The translations under genes and the position numbers were made by a program. Of a stretch of 15,362 nucleotides of DNA, positions 1 to 5,934 are shown piece after piece; positions within the stretch are counted from its first letter, which is position 1; each line of letters begins with the position of its first letter. The notes beneath the pieces are model-generated. The model saw nothing but the letters and a program-made list of their open reading frames with translations. It ran no database searches and was not told the origin of the DNA. The DNA is from Turicibacter sp. (GTDB lineage Bacteria; Bacillota; Bacilli; MOL361; Turicibacteraceae): assembly GCA_030531025.1 (NCBI GenBank), contig JAUMTV010000074.1:1-15362 (forward strand). The letters run 5' to 3'.

Positions 1-92
1 TCACCTAGCGATTTCTGAAAGAAATCTACCCCTCCATTGCTAGGGCTTAAAAGTTTTCAGCTATGAAAAACTTATCGCTACTTATATATATA
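1..92 (+). repeat. Hairpin-rich dispersed repeat, copy A (cut by left window edge)
   Basis: Two successive stem-loops. Module 1 pairs CCTAGC (4-9) with GCTAGG (39-44) and encloses an inner stem GATTTCT (10-16) with AGAAATC (20-26). Module 2 pairs AAGTTTTC (51-58) with GAAAAACTT (65-73), with one bulge. The block aligns over its whole length with 15193-15283 at the other end of the window in the same orientation, with scattered substitutions. The copy at the right edge has CAGGGG upstream of the TCACCTAG shared with this copy, so this copy probably continues to the left of the window. No coding capacity is evident. It could be a miniature mobile element, a REP/BIME-like palindrome or a structured RNA; the sequence does not decide. 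Confidence 0.8.
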
Positions 93-98
93 GATTTT

Positions 99-124
99 AA
101 CCTACCGAATGGGTAGGTTTTTTT
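99..124 (+). terminator. Rho-independent terminator
   Basis: Perfect 8-bp stem AACCTACC (99-106) / GGTAGGTT (112-119) with a 5-nt loop, followed by a T run (120-124). It belongs to a transcript entering from the left edge, whose gene is outside the window; repeat copy A lies between that gene and the terminator. Confidence 0.85.
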
Positions 125-215
125 ATTGCTTGACAAAAAAAACTACTAATTTCGAAAAATGTAAATCAAATCTTCTTGATTTATTAAAATGAGAGTTCCA
201 TTTTTTGTATTTTAT

Positions 216-224
216 TGATACAAT
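216..224 (+). promoter_or_regulatory. Extended -10 promoter for the S1-domain gene
   Basis: TGATACAAT is a full extended -10 (TG, one base, TACAAT at 219-224). The -35 at the right distance (TTCCAT, 196-201) is poor, as is usual for extended -10 promoters. It would give a leader of about 75 nt containing the palindrome at 269-285. Confidence 0.5.
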
Positions 225-268
225 AGTTTTATAAACGCTTTCTTTTATTGAGGGAGTGGGTATAACAC

Positions 269-285
269 TTAATCACGTTGATTAA
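269..285 (+). promoter_or_regulatory. Perfect 7-bp palindrome in the leader of the S1-domain gene
   Basis: TTAATCA (269-275), CGT, TGATTAA (279-285). The palindrome ends about 5 nt before the G-rich Shine-Dalgarno (291-297) of the gene starting at 305. It could be an operator or a small RNA hairpin that influences ribosome access. No cognate regulator can be named. Confidence 0.4.
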
Positions 286-304
286 ATGTAGGGGGGGATA
301 ACTA

Positions 305-1066
305 ATGGAGGAATTTTCTCATAAAATTATTCCATTAAAAACAAAGGAAGAAACCAAAGAAGGAATTGTGAGACTGGTCCAGTATGATATTATTTTGAAC
401 GATTATGCGGTATGGTTAGATTCAGAGGAGGGGAAGGTGATTATACCGCGTCATGAACTTGAATTATATGATATTAAAGGAAACTTAAATCACTATATTG
501 GAATGACACTACAGTATAAATTGATGGATTATGATTCAAATCGTCACGTTTATTTAGGATCTTGTCGTGAACTCAAGCAACAAAAACGAGAAGAGATTAT
601 TCAACGGTTAAAAGCAGGCGAAGTGTTTGAAGCCAAAGTCATCCGTTTAGTTTATTTTGGGGCATATCTAAGTATTGATGGAGTCTCAGTTATTTTAAGA
701 AATCAAGATTTTGCAAATGATTATACGACGGTTGCTGATGTTTATAAAGAAGGGGACCGAATTTCTGTTTGTCATTTAAAAGTCAACGAGAATTTAAAAA
801 TTAATGTCCAAGCCGTCAACAAGTATAAATCACATTCATCGATTACCATTGCTGACTTTGAACCACAAACGGTTGTTTATGGACTAGTGCGTAATGTAAA
901 ATCATGGGCGTGTTTTGTAAATATTGCACCAAATTTAGATGCCATTTGTCCGGTTCCAACTTACTTCACCGTTAAAGAAGGGATGAAGGTCGCATTTCGA
1001 ATTAATCAAGTTCGTGTTGAAGAAGGACGTGTCCGAGGAAAAATTATTAAAATTATTCAATCATAA
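305..1066 (+). CDS. S1 RNA-binding domain protein (three S1-like domains)
   Basis: A 253-residue soluble protein built from three S1/OB-fold-like segments, at roughly residues 17-90 (degenerate), 103-170 and 183-250. The middle unit has the S1 pattern: GEVFEAKVIRLVYFGAYLSI, then a turn, then a GDRISV strand and a closing NVQAV strand. The third has YGLVRNVKSWACFVNI, then EGMKVAFRINQV. S1 domains bind single-stranded RNA in translation, RNA decay or transcription antitermination; which applies here is unknown. The start is an ATG behind a very strong SD (GGGGGGGA, 291-298). It is monocistronic: its own extended -10 lies upstream and a bidirectional terminator lies 35 nt downstream. It is much shorter than ribosomal protein S1, so I give no gene name. 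A CvfB-like or YugI-like role is possible but unproven. Confidence 0.8.
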   Translation: MEEFSHKIIPLKTKEETKEGIVRLVQYDIILNDYAVWLDSEEGKVIIPRHELELYDIKGNLNHYIGMTLQYKLMDYDSNRHVYLGSCRELKQQKREEIIQRLKAGEVFEAKVIRLVYFGAYLSIDGVSVILRNQDFANDYTTVADVYKEGDRISVCHLKVNENLKINVQAVNKYKSHSSITIADFEPQTVVYGLVRNVKSWACFVNIAPNLDAICPVPTYFTVKEGMKVAFRINQVRVEEGRVRGKIIKIIQS

Positions 1067-1101
1067 TCATTTATTTTCAGAAAATATTTCCATATGACTA
1101 C

Positions 1102-1133
1102 AAAAAAGTGGGGTATACTAACCCCACTTTTTT
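1102..1133. terminator. Bidirectional terminator between convergent genes
   Basis: Perfect 13-bp stem AAAAAAGTGGGGT (1102-1114) / ACCCCACTTTTTT (1121-1133) with a 6-nt loop. It has A and T runs on the two flanks, so it works for the S1 gene on the plus strand and the small membrane-protein operon on the minus strand. The minus-strand stop codon (1132-1134) touches the stem. Confidence 0.9.
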
Positions 1134-1536
1134 ATTTAGGTAAAACACTTAATTTTTCTAAATCAAGCGAACCATTTTTTGCTTGATATTCTAACGAAAA
1201 GAGACCTAAAACAGACTTTTTATAAGTGATATTAGTTTCATCATAAACTCTCACCACACCTGTTCCTTTACCACTTGTATCTCTCACAAAGATATCAAAC
1301 TTTGCTGTTTCTGATTCTTTAGTTGTAATTCTTGATAACTGAAAGGTTAGTTGTTCAAGGTCCTCTGTTAAGTTTTCAACTTTCTCTTCATCCAATCCCA
1401 TCATGAAGTGCTGACCACCTTGACCAACTTCAAGGAACCCAACATTATCACTTGTTAGTTCAACAGAGTAATTTGACACAATAAATCCTACGATTGCAAT
1501 TAAAACAATACCCAATACTATCCAGATTTTCTTCAA
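1132..1536 (-). CDS. Hypothetical protein with one N-terminal membrane anchor
   Basis: 134 residues. A hydrophobic helix occupies residues 4-21 (IWIVLGIVLIAIVGFIVS) after a KK start, without a convincing cleavage site, so the remaining ~110 polar residues probably face outside the membrane. That part contains an acidic, likely helical stretch (LDEEKVENLTEDLEQL, about 48-63) and a predicted beta-rich end. I do not recognise the family. The start is TTG (1534-1536) behind GGGGGAG; that SD directly follows the TAA of the upstream gene (1549-1551), which suggests translational coupling. It is the second gene of a two-gene minus-strand operon and ends in the terminator shared with the S1 gene. Confidence 0.7.
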   Translation of the reverse strand: MKKIWIVLGIVLIAIVGFIVSNYSVELTSDNVGFLEVGQGGQHFMMGLDEEKVENLTEDLEQLTFQLSRITTKESETAKFDIFVRDTSGKGTGVVRVYDETNITYKKSVLGLFSLEYQAKNGSLDLEKLSVLPK

Positions 1537-1548
1537 GTTAACTCCCCC

Positions 1549-1761
1549 TTAATGTGTAGTTTCGTTAATTATATCATAAATAGATACAAATCCCGCAAAT
1601 AGCGATGAGGCAAATAACATTATACTTTCTTCTTTTTTACTTTTGCAATTTTCTAATGTATTTATAAAATTAAGTATAGGAGTCATATTCCCATATTCTA
1701 TTAACACTAATATGGCTGTCATGATGATCAAAACGACTAATGTCACTTTTATATATCGCAA
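1549..1761 (-). CDS. Small membrane protein, unknown function
   Basis: 70 residues with two hydrophobic segments, about 5-22 (KVTLVVLIIMTAILVLIE) and 48-65 (MLFASSLFAGFVSIYDII). They are joined by a hydrophilic loop rich in Lys and Glu (CKSKKEES), giving a probable hairpin topology. The start is TTG (1759-1761) with a strong GGGGGGA Shine-Dalgarno (1768-1774 on the complement) six bases upstream. It is first in an operon with the anchored protein at 1132-1536, only 12 bases separating them. No family is recognised. The strong SD, the -10 box at 1797-1802 and the coupled downstream gene support a real gene. Confidence 0.6.
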   Translation of the reverse strand: MRYIKVTLVVLIIMTAILVLIEYGNMTPILNFINTLENCKSKKEESIMLFASSLFAGFVSIYDIINETTH

Positions 1762-1796
1762 TAAAATCCCCCCTTATAAAAATTCTTTTTCATCTT

Positions 1797-1802
1797 ATTA
1801 TA
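1797..1802 (-). promoter_or_regulatory. -10 box for the minus-strand small-protein operon
   Basis: Perfect TATAAT on the minus strand, 35 bases upstream of the TTG start at 1761. The -35 at the matching distance is weak, so this is moderate support only. Upstream of it, 1803-1919 shows no gene. Confidence 0.5.
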
Positions 1803-1919
1803 GAACTTTCACCAAATAATAGCAGATAGATCTAATCATATTTACACATCATTAGCCTTTTCTTATCTTATTTTTCATTCTAATGTCTTTAATTTTCACT
1901 AAACGTCAATTTTCCCAGA

Positions 1920-1945
1920 GCCCTACATACTAGCGTATAGTAGGG
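1920..1945 (+). repeat. Hairpin at left border of the IS remnant
   Basis: CCCTAC-ATAC-TAGC-GTAT-(A)-GTAGGG folds into a 10-bp stem with one bulge. The first bases GCCCTACATA (1920-1929) recur exactly inverted as TATGTAGGGC at 2058-2067, just where the transposase remnant is interrupted. The broken transposase reading frame is therefore bracketed by a 10-nt inverted repeat. Confidence 0.5.
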
Positions 1946-2066
1946 GATGAGGCATCTTGAGGGTTAGCTGCTATGCTGGACCTAATAAGGATGCTCAATT
2001 AGTTTATCAAGCTTTAGCAAGTGTTCGAATTAATATAAATCACATTCAACTGTTCCATATGTAGGG

Positions 2067-2111
2067 CAGGGGTCTCCTAGCAGTGCGGGGCACCATCCCC
2101 AATTGCTAGGG
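2067..2111 (+). repeat. Palindromic repeat, copy M, inside the transposase remnant
   Basis: Outer stem CCTAGCA (2076-2082) / TGCTAGG (2104-2110), inner stem GGGG (2087-2090) / CCCC (2097-2100). An alternative GTGC/GCAC pairing is possible inside. The left flank CAGGGGTCTCCTAG matches 15187-15200 with one mismatch, and the right end ATTGCTAGGG is identical to 36-45 of copy A. It is thus a module-1-only copy with a different inner stem. It splits the transposase frame between LFH and NEIKN, displacing the expected TDR residues. Confidence 0.75.
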
Positions 2112-2171
2112 AATGAAATTAAGAATGAAAAAATCGATGAAATGCTTGAAGTATTTAATATGAAACGTTCA

Positions 2172-2221
2172 TTAACTATGCAGGCGGAGCTCTCATAAGA
2201 TTCATCTCTACCACTAGTGAG
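2172..2221 (+). repeat. Possible second, degraded repeat insertion in the transposase remnant
   Basis: Between the KRSLTM codons and the YDNAV codons there are about 40 extra bases compared with intact IS3 transposases, where these motifs are only a few residues apart. The insert contains CTCA...TGAG arms and a right part (ATCTCTACCACTAGTGAGG) resembling the right arm of module 1 in copies A and C (ATCTAC..CTCC...CTAGGG). The resemblance is partial, so this is a tentative call. Confidence 0.35.
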
Positions 2222-2283
2222 GAATGTGTTCTTATGATAATGCCGTGGACGAAGCGACGTTTAAAATCATTTTTTATAAAAAA

Positions 2284-2466
2284 ACATCACAGCTAATTCC
2301 GACAAATGATAAAGCTCGTTCGGGGTATACTTCTAATAGAGTGGAAGTGCCGTACCGTTCGGGCTCTTTCTATTTTTTATCTCATTATTTGAATTTAGTC
2401 CTCTTGAAAGAGAGGAGATAGTGTGTTACTTTTTACTTTTAAAGACCGTATGGGGGAGGTGAGGAT
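2284..2466 (+). other. Non-coding leader upstream of the LtaS-like gene
   Basis: I see no convincing gene here: the frame open to 2421 continues past the transposase homology but has no recognisable protein signal. The stretch contains two copies of CGTTCGGG (near 2317 and 2358). It also contains a possible pairing of AATAGAG with the CTCTTTCTATT that precedes a T-rich run (terminator-like), and a TCCTCT/AGAGGA hairpin just after 2400. A weak promoter TTGAAA (2404-2409), 17 nt, TACTTT (2427-2432) precedes the GGGGGAGGTGAGG Shine-Dalgarno. A T-box or other riboswitch was considered but no core motif is convincing. Confidence 0.3.
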
Positions 2467-4404
2467 ATGACATATTGGGTTAGTTGGTTAATATTATCTT
2501 TTGTGTTAACGTTAGTGATGGAGATGATTAAGTTTCAATCCATTAAAAAAGCATTTCATTTTGCTAAAAAGCGTCCGGGTTATTTTGCGATCAATTTTTT
2601 AATTGTTTCAGCAACGTTCGCATTTTCTTTTCTCGTTTCTCGAAAAATATTTTTAATTGTATCCGTTTTATTTTTCTGGTTGTCATTGTCTATCATTAAT
2701 GCGATTGTAACTCGTCTTCGAGGGTATCCTTTAATGTTTTCAGATATTTTTTTAATTAAAGAAGGGTTGAGCTTATCTTCACATTATTTTAAGCCATCAG
2801 TAATTGTGCTTATCCTTATTTTAATCGGGATGATTAGTTATATTGCTTATACTTCTTATCAAATTGAATATTCTGTGGAGCCTTTAGATTATCTATTAGC
2901 TTTAATCTACGTGACATTAGCTGGATTCATTTTTAATCGAATTGAAAAAGGACAGTATGCAGACTCTGATTCAAAAGAAAGTGAAGAGATTGGATTTGCC
3001 TATGCAATGGCTGATTCCATTTATCCTTATATTAATCGAAAACCGGATGATTATCGTGAGGAAGTGATGAAAGAGATTTATAGTCATTTATTACCGACTC
3101 CTTTATCGACAGATTGCCATCTCCCACAAATCATCATTCTTCAACTAGAATCCTTTTTCGATCCGTTAAAACTAAAAGGCGTTGAATTAAGCCAAGATCC
3201 CATTCCAACCTTTCGCGAGTTGATGCAAGAAGGAAGAAGTGGACAGTTACATGTTCCGACCTTTGGGGGTGGAACCGCGAAAACAGAATTTTCAGTTTTA
3301 ACGTCCATGAATGCTGAACTTCTCAAACCAGGGGAAATTCCACATCATTCTTTTTTAAAAAATACGCCAATTGAGTCACTCGCCACACAGCTCGAGAAAG
3401 TCGGTTATCATTCAACACTGATTCATAATTATGAAGGGAATTTTTACAATCGACATTTAGCATATTCAAACTTAGGATTTTTTCGTTATATTCCAATTGA
3501 GTATATGAGTGGTGTGAGTCAACCGCATGACTTAACACATATGAATGATGAGGATTTAATCAATTATGTCATAAAGACATTAGAGACCGATGACTTAGCC
3601 TTTATTTATGGGATTACAGCTGGTACCCATCAACCGTATGATGAGTTATCGTACGACGAGGATTATGACGTTCAAGTAAGTGGAATTAGTGAGGAGTCTG
3701 TTCGAAATGCCCTCCAAAACTATATCAAACGACTGCATCTACTTGATCAAGAACTATCTCGTTTAATGACTTACTTAAATGAGATGAAGAAAGAAGTGAT
3801 CTTGATTATGTTTTCTGATCATCTCCCAAACTTACCTATTTTAAGTTCGGAAACTTATTATCCTTATGATCTGTTTCAAGTCAATTACTTTATGAGACAG
3901 TTTCATCCTAGTTTTACGTGTGACTTACCAAAAGAGCTAGAATGTTATCACCTTGGCTATCAATTAATGAAGGCAATGTCGATGCCACTTTCCCTCATGC
4001 AACGGCTTCATCAAACGTATGCTACAAAGCATAATTATCAAGAGATTTTACGTTTATCACAATACGATCTCATCGAAGGAAAGCATTACTTAGTTGCTCA
4101 AAAGCCACCGCTTCAACCAAGCCTCCTTCAATTTGGCCTGAGTGAACAACAAATCATCTTCTGTGAGTGGACAGAAGCGGGGCTAATAGTAAGTGGCAAA
4201 GGATTTAATATTGATTCTCACATTTATCTCGATGATAAAAAAGTTGAAACTATTTTTGTGAGTGAAACACAACTACTGATCCCTATTGAACAAAGAGAAA
4301 TTGATAAAGTGACATTAAAACAGTTAAGTCGTCGTCATCAAGTCCTAGGAGAAGAAGTAAACTTCATTTTAGAACACATCTCAACTGTTGACAATAAAAA
4401 GTGA
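2467..4404 (+). CDS. LtaS-type membrane phosphoglycerol transferase / sulfatase-fold protein
   Basis: 645 residues. Five predicted helices (about 5-22, 39-58, 60-82, 112-132 and 140-158) precede an extracytoplasmic sulfatase-fold domain (about 218-510), the layout of lipoteichoic acid synthases. Metal and catalytic motifs are present: E228 in QLESFFD, the expected Thr nucleophile T270 in FGGGTAKTEF, and D451-H452 in MFSDHLP. Family members move glycerol phosphate from phosphatidylglycerol onto lipoteichoic acid or related glycans outside the membrane; the exact acceptor here is unknown. After the catalytic domain comes about 110 residues unlike classical LtaS. It includes a beta-rich stretch (GLIVSGKGFNIDSHIYLDD, then QLLIPI) reminiscent of IPT/TIG-type Ig folds. 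The start is an ATG behind a strong GGAGGTGAGG. A terminator follows at 4432-4460, so it is probably monocistronic. Confidence 0.85.
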   Translation: MTYWVSWLILSFVLTLVMEMIKFQSIKKAFHFAKKRPGYFAINFLIVSATFAFSFLVSRKIFLIVSVLFFWLSLSIINAIVTRLRGYPLMFSDIFLIKEGLSLSSHYFKPSVIVLILILIGMISYIAYTSYQIEYSVEPLDYLLALIYVTLAGFIFNRIEKGQYADSDSKESEEIGFAYAMADSIYPYINRKPDDYREEVMKEIYSHLLPTPLSTDCHLPQIIILQLESFFDPLKLKGVELSQDPIPTFRELMQEGRSGQLHVPTFGGGTAKTEFSVLTSMNAELLKPGEIPHHSFLKNTPIESLATQLEKVGYHSTLIHNYEGNFYNRHLAYSNLGFFRYIPIEYMSGVSQPHDLTHMNDEDLINYVIKTLETDDLAFIYGITAGTHQPYDELSYDEDYDVQVSGISEESVRNALQNYIKRLHLLDQELSRLMTYLNEMKKEVILIMFSDHLPNLPILSSETYYPYDLFQVNYFMRQFHPSFTCDLPKELECYHLGYQLMKAMSMPLSLMQRLHQTYATKHNYQEILRLSQYDLIEGKHYLVAQKPPLQPSLLQFGLSEQQIIFCEWTEAGLIVSGKGFNIDSHIYLDDKKVETIFVSETQLLIPIEQREIDKVTLKQLSRRHQVLGEEVNFILEHISTVDNKK

Positions 4405-4431
4405 ATCTGTTAGATTAAATAGAAGCAGAAG

Positions 4432-4460
4432 AGAGGAAGAAGTTAATTCTTCCTCTTTTT
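4432..4460 (+). terminator. Rho-independent terminator after the LtaS-like gene
   Basis: Perfect 10-bp stem AGAGGAAGAA (4432-4441) / TTCTTCCTCT (4447-4456) with loop GTTAA, followed by TTTT. It separates the LtaS-like gene from the MATE gene 26 nt downstream. Confidence 0.9.
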
Positions 4461-4485
4461 AATAGAATTAAAAGGATGTGAGATT

Positions 4486-5847
4486 ATGAATATCAAGCAA
4501 CATTTGAAGCAAAATGCTGCTTTTTACAAAGATTTATGGATGATCGCGCTACCGATTGCTTTACAACAATTAGTGACATCAAGTTTAAATATGGTGGATA
4601 CCTTAATGGTTGGAAAAATCGGTGTAGATGCAGTCGCTGCCGTTGGTGTTTCCAATCAATATTATTTTTTATTAAACATGGTCATGTTTGGAATCTATAG
4701 TGGGGGAATGGTTTACTTTGCTCAATTTTGGGGGAAGCGAGATGTTCGTAACATCCATCGATTACTCGGATTCACGCTTGTCCTAGGAATTGGGCTTGCT
4801 GTGATCTTTACAGGGTTAGCACTCGTCATTCCTGAACAAATCATTAACATTTTCACTAACAATACGGATGTTCAAGCCTTAGGTGCGAATTACTTGCGTA
4901 TCTCATGTTTAAGTTATCCATTTATGATTTTATCCTTTGGATTTAGTATGGGCTTACGAGCTGTTGAAAAACCAAAATTCTCGATGATTGCTTCGGTCAT
5001 TGCCTTAACTTTAAATACCGTGTTAAACCTTATCTTAATTTTCGGGTTATTTGGTTTCCCACAACTAGGAGTGATTGGAGCTGCCATTGCCACTTTAATT
5101 TCTCGAATGGTTGAGTTTATTTTAGTGATTGGATTTGCTTACTTAAGAACCGATACGATGAATCCGAAATTATCCGTGTTATTATCGTTTGATCGTGAGT
5201 TAATAAATAAACTAGTTGTAACGAGTCTTCCTGTTGTCATTAATGAATGTTTCTGGGGGCTTGGAACAACAGCCTATATGGTCATTTATGGAATGATTAA
5301 TGTGGAAGCCATTTCAATTATGAACATTGTGACCTCAATCTTTAATATTTTCTTTATTGCCGCCATTGGGGTTGGAAATGCATCAACTGTCATGCTTGGT
5401 AAGCAATTAGGGGCTGGTAAGAAAGAACAAACATATAAAGATGCGATTTTATTTTTAAAAGTTGGAATTATTCTTGGTATTTTGTCAGGACTTTTATTAA
5501 TTTTATGTATCCCTGTCATGTTGCAATTGTATAATGATTTTGATCCATCTACATTAAAGACGATGGCACAAGTTCTGATTATTTTTTCAATTGGTTTAAC
5601 CTTCCGATTTATTAATATTATTAATATTGTTGGGGTTTTCCGTGCAGGTGGAGATACAAAGTACGCCATGATTTTAGAGCTAGGTGTCCTATGGACGGTC
5701 GGTGTTTTAGGAGCCTTTATTGCAGTGAAGTTCTTCCATGCACCACTTCTAATTGTTGCAATCATTGTTCAACTTGAAGAAGTAGTGAAGGTTATTATTG
5801 GAATGTTTCGTGTTCGTTCGAAAAAGTGGATTAATCAATTAGTATAA
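4486..5847 (+). CDS. MATE family multidrug/cation efflux transporter
   Basis: 453 residues, the usual length for MATE proteins, almost wholly hydrophobic with about 12 helices in two pseudo-symmetric halves. The N-terminal signature is clear: WMIALPIALQQLVTSSLNMVDTLMVGKIG, split here as IALPIALQQLVTSSLNMVDT followed by LMVGKIG. Also present are a GLRAVEKPKFSM segment and, in the second half, VGNASTVMLGKQLGAGKKEQ and FRAGGDTKYAM. Family members export cationic drugs or metabolites using Na+ or H+ gradients. Which ion or substrate applies is not evident. The start is an ATG after AAAAGGA. It lies alone between two terminators; its own terminator is shared with the convergent amidase gene. There is no neighbouring MarR- or TetR-type regulator. 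Confidence 0.92.
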   Translation: MNIKQHLKQNAAFYKDLWMIALPIALQQLVTSSLNMVDTLMVGKIGVDAVAAVGVSNQYYFLLNMVMFGIYSGGMVYFAQFWGKRDVRNIHRLLGFTLVLGIGLAVIFTGLALVIPEQIINIFTNNTDVQALGANYLRISCLSYPFMILSFGFSMGLRAVEKPKFSMIASVIALTLNTVLNLILIFGLFGFPQLGVIGAAIATLISRMVEFILVIGFAYLRTDTMNPKLSVLLSFDRELINKLVVTSLPVVINECFWGLGTTAYMVIYGMINVEAISIMNIVTSIFNIFFIAAIGVGNASTVMLGKQLGAGKKEQTYKDAILFLKVGIILGILSGLLLILCIPVMLQLYNDFDPSTLKTMAQVLIIFSIGLTFRFINIINIVGVFRAGGDTKYAMILELGVLWTVGVLGAFIAVKFFHAPLLIVAIIVQLEEVVKVIIGMFRVRSKKWINQLV

Positions 5848-5882
5848 AAAAGAGTCTTCAACTTTGTTGAAGGCTCTTTTTT
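5846..5882. terminator. Bidirectional terminator between MATE and amidase genes
   Basis: Stem of AAAAA-AGAG-(T)-CTTCAAC (5846-5862) with GTTGAAG-(G)-CTCTTTTTT (5866-5882): a loop of three T and a single mismatch. It has an A run on the left and a T run on the right, so it can stop both convergent transcripts. The MATE stop codon TAA (5845-5847) overlaps its base. Confidence 0.9.
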
Positions 5883-5934
5883 ACGTTATTAACGATAAAG
5901 ATAGACAATTATCAGACACAGTAACATTTACGAA

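Larger units (their letters stand above)
1951..2283 (+). pseudogene. IS3-family transposase (OrfB, DDE) remnant, interrupted
   Basis: Three fragments together read like the second half of an IS3-family OrfB catalytic domain. Fragment 1 (about 1951-2059) contains AGPNKDAQLVYQAL, then ININHIQLFH. Fragment 2 (2112-2200) reads NEIKNEKIDEMLEVFNMKRS. Fragment 3 (2224-2283) reads CSYDNAVDEATFKII. In intact members these join as ...LFHTDRGxEFKN...KRSLSxKGxxYDNAVxEATFK. The first catalytic Asp region is missing upstream. The second Asp (in HTDRG) is replaced by a palindromic repeat at 2067-2111. The Glu of the DNAVxE motif remains. The reading frame changes at both breaks, and similarity stops after FKII, so the C-terminus is lost. 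No terminal inverted repeats of the IS could be identified. The gene is dead; identification rests on recalled motifs. Confidence 0.8.

Noticed and set aside
130..160. TTGACA at 130-135 as a -35 box for the S1-domain gene
   Set aside because: No acceptable -10 stands 16-18 bases downstream (CGAAAA or similar); the extended -10 at 216-224 is better supported.
2300..2400. T-box or c-di-AMP riboswitch before the LtaS-like gene
   Set aside because: Fragments such as AGTGG...CCG look like T-box pieces, but the conserved GGTGGNACCGCG core and specifier region are not present, and the downstream gene is not an amino-acid gene.
2224..2421. A 65-residue protein as a real gene
   Set aside because: Only its first ~20 residues match IS3 transposase (YDNAVDEATFKII); the rest is out-of-family and it has no RBS, so it is part of the pseudogene plus non-coding DNA.
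5286..5765. 159-residue frame on the minus strand inside the MATE gene
   Set aside because: Shadow of the MATE coding sequence; no RBS, Lys/Ile/Pro-rich with no domain signal.
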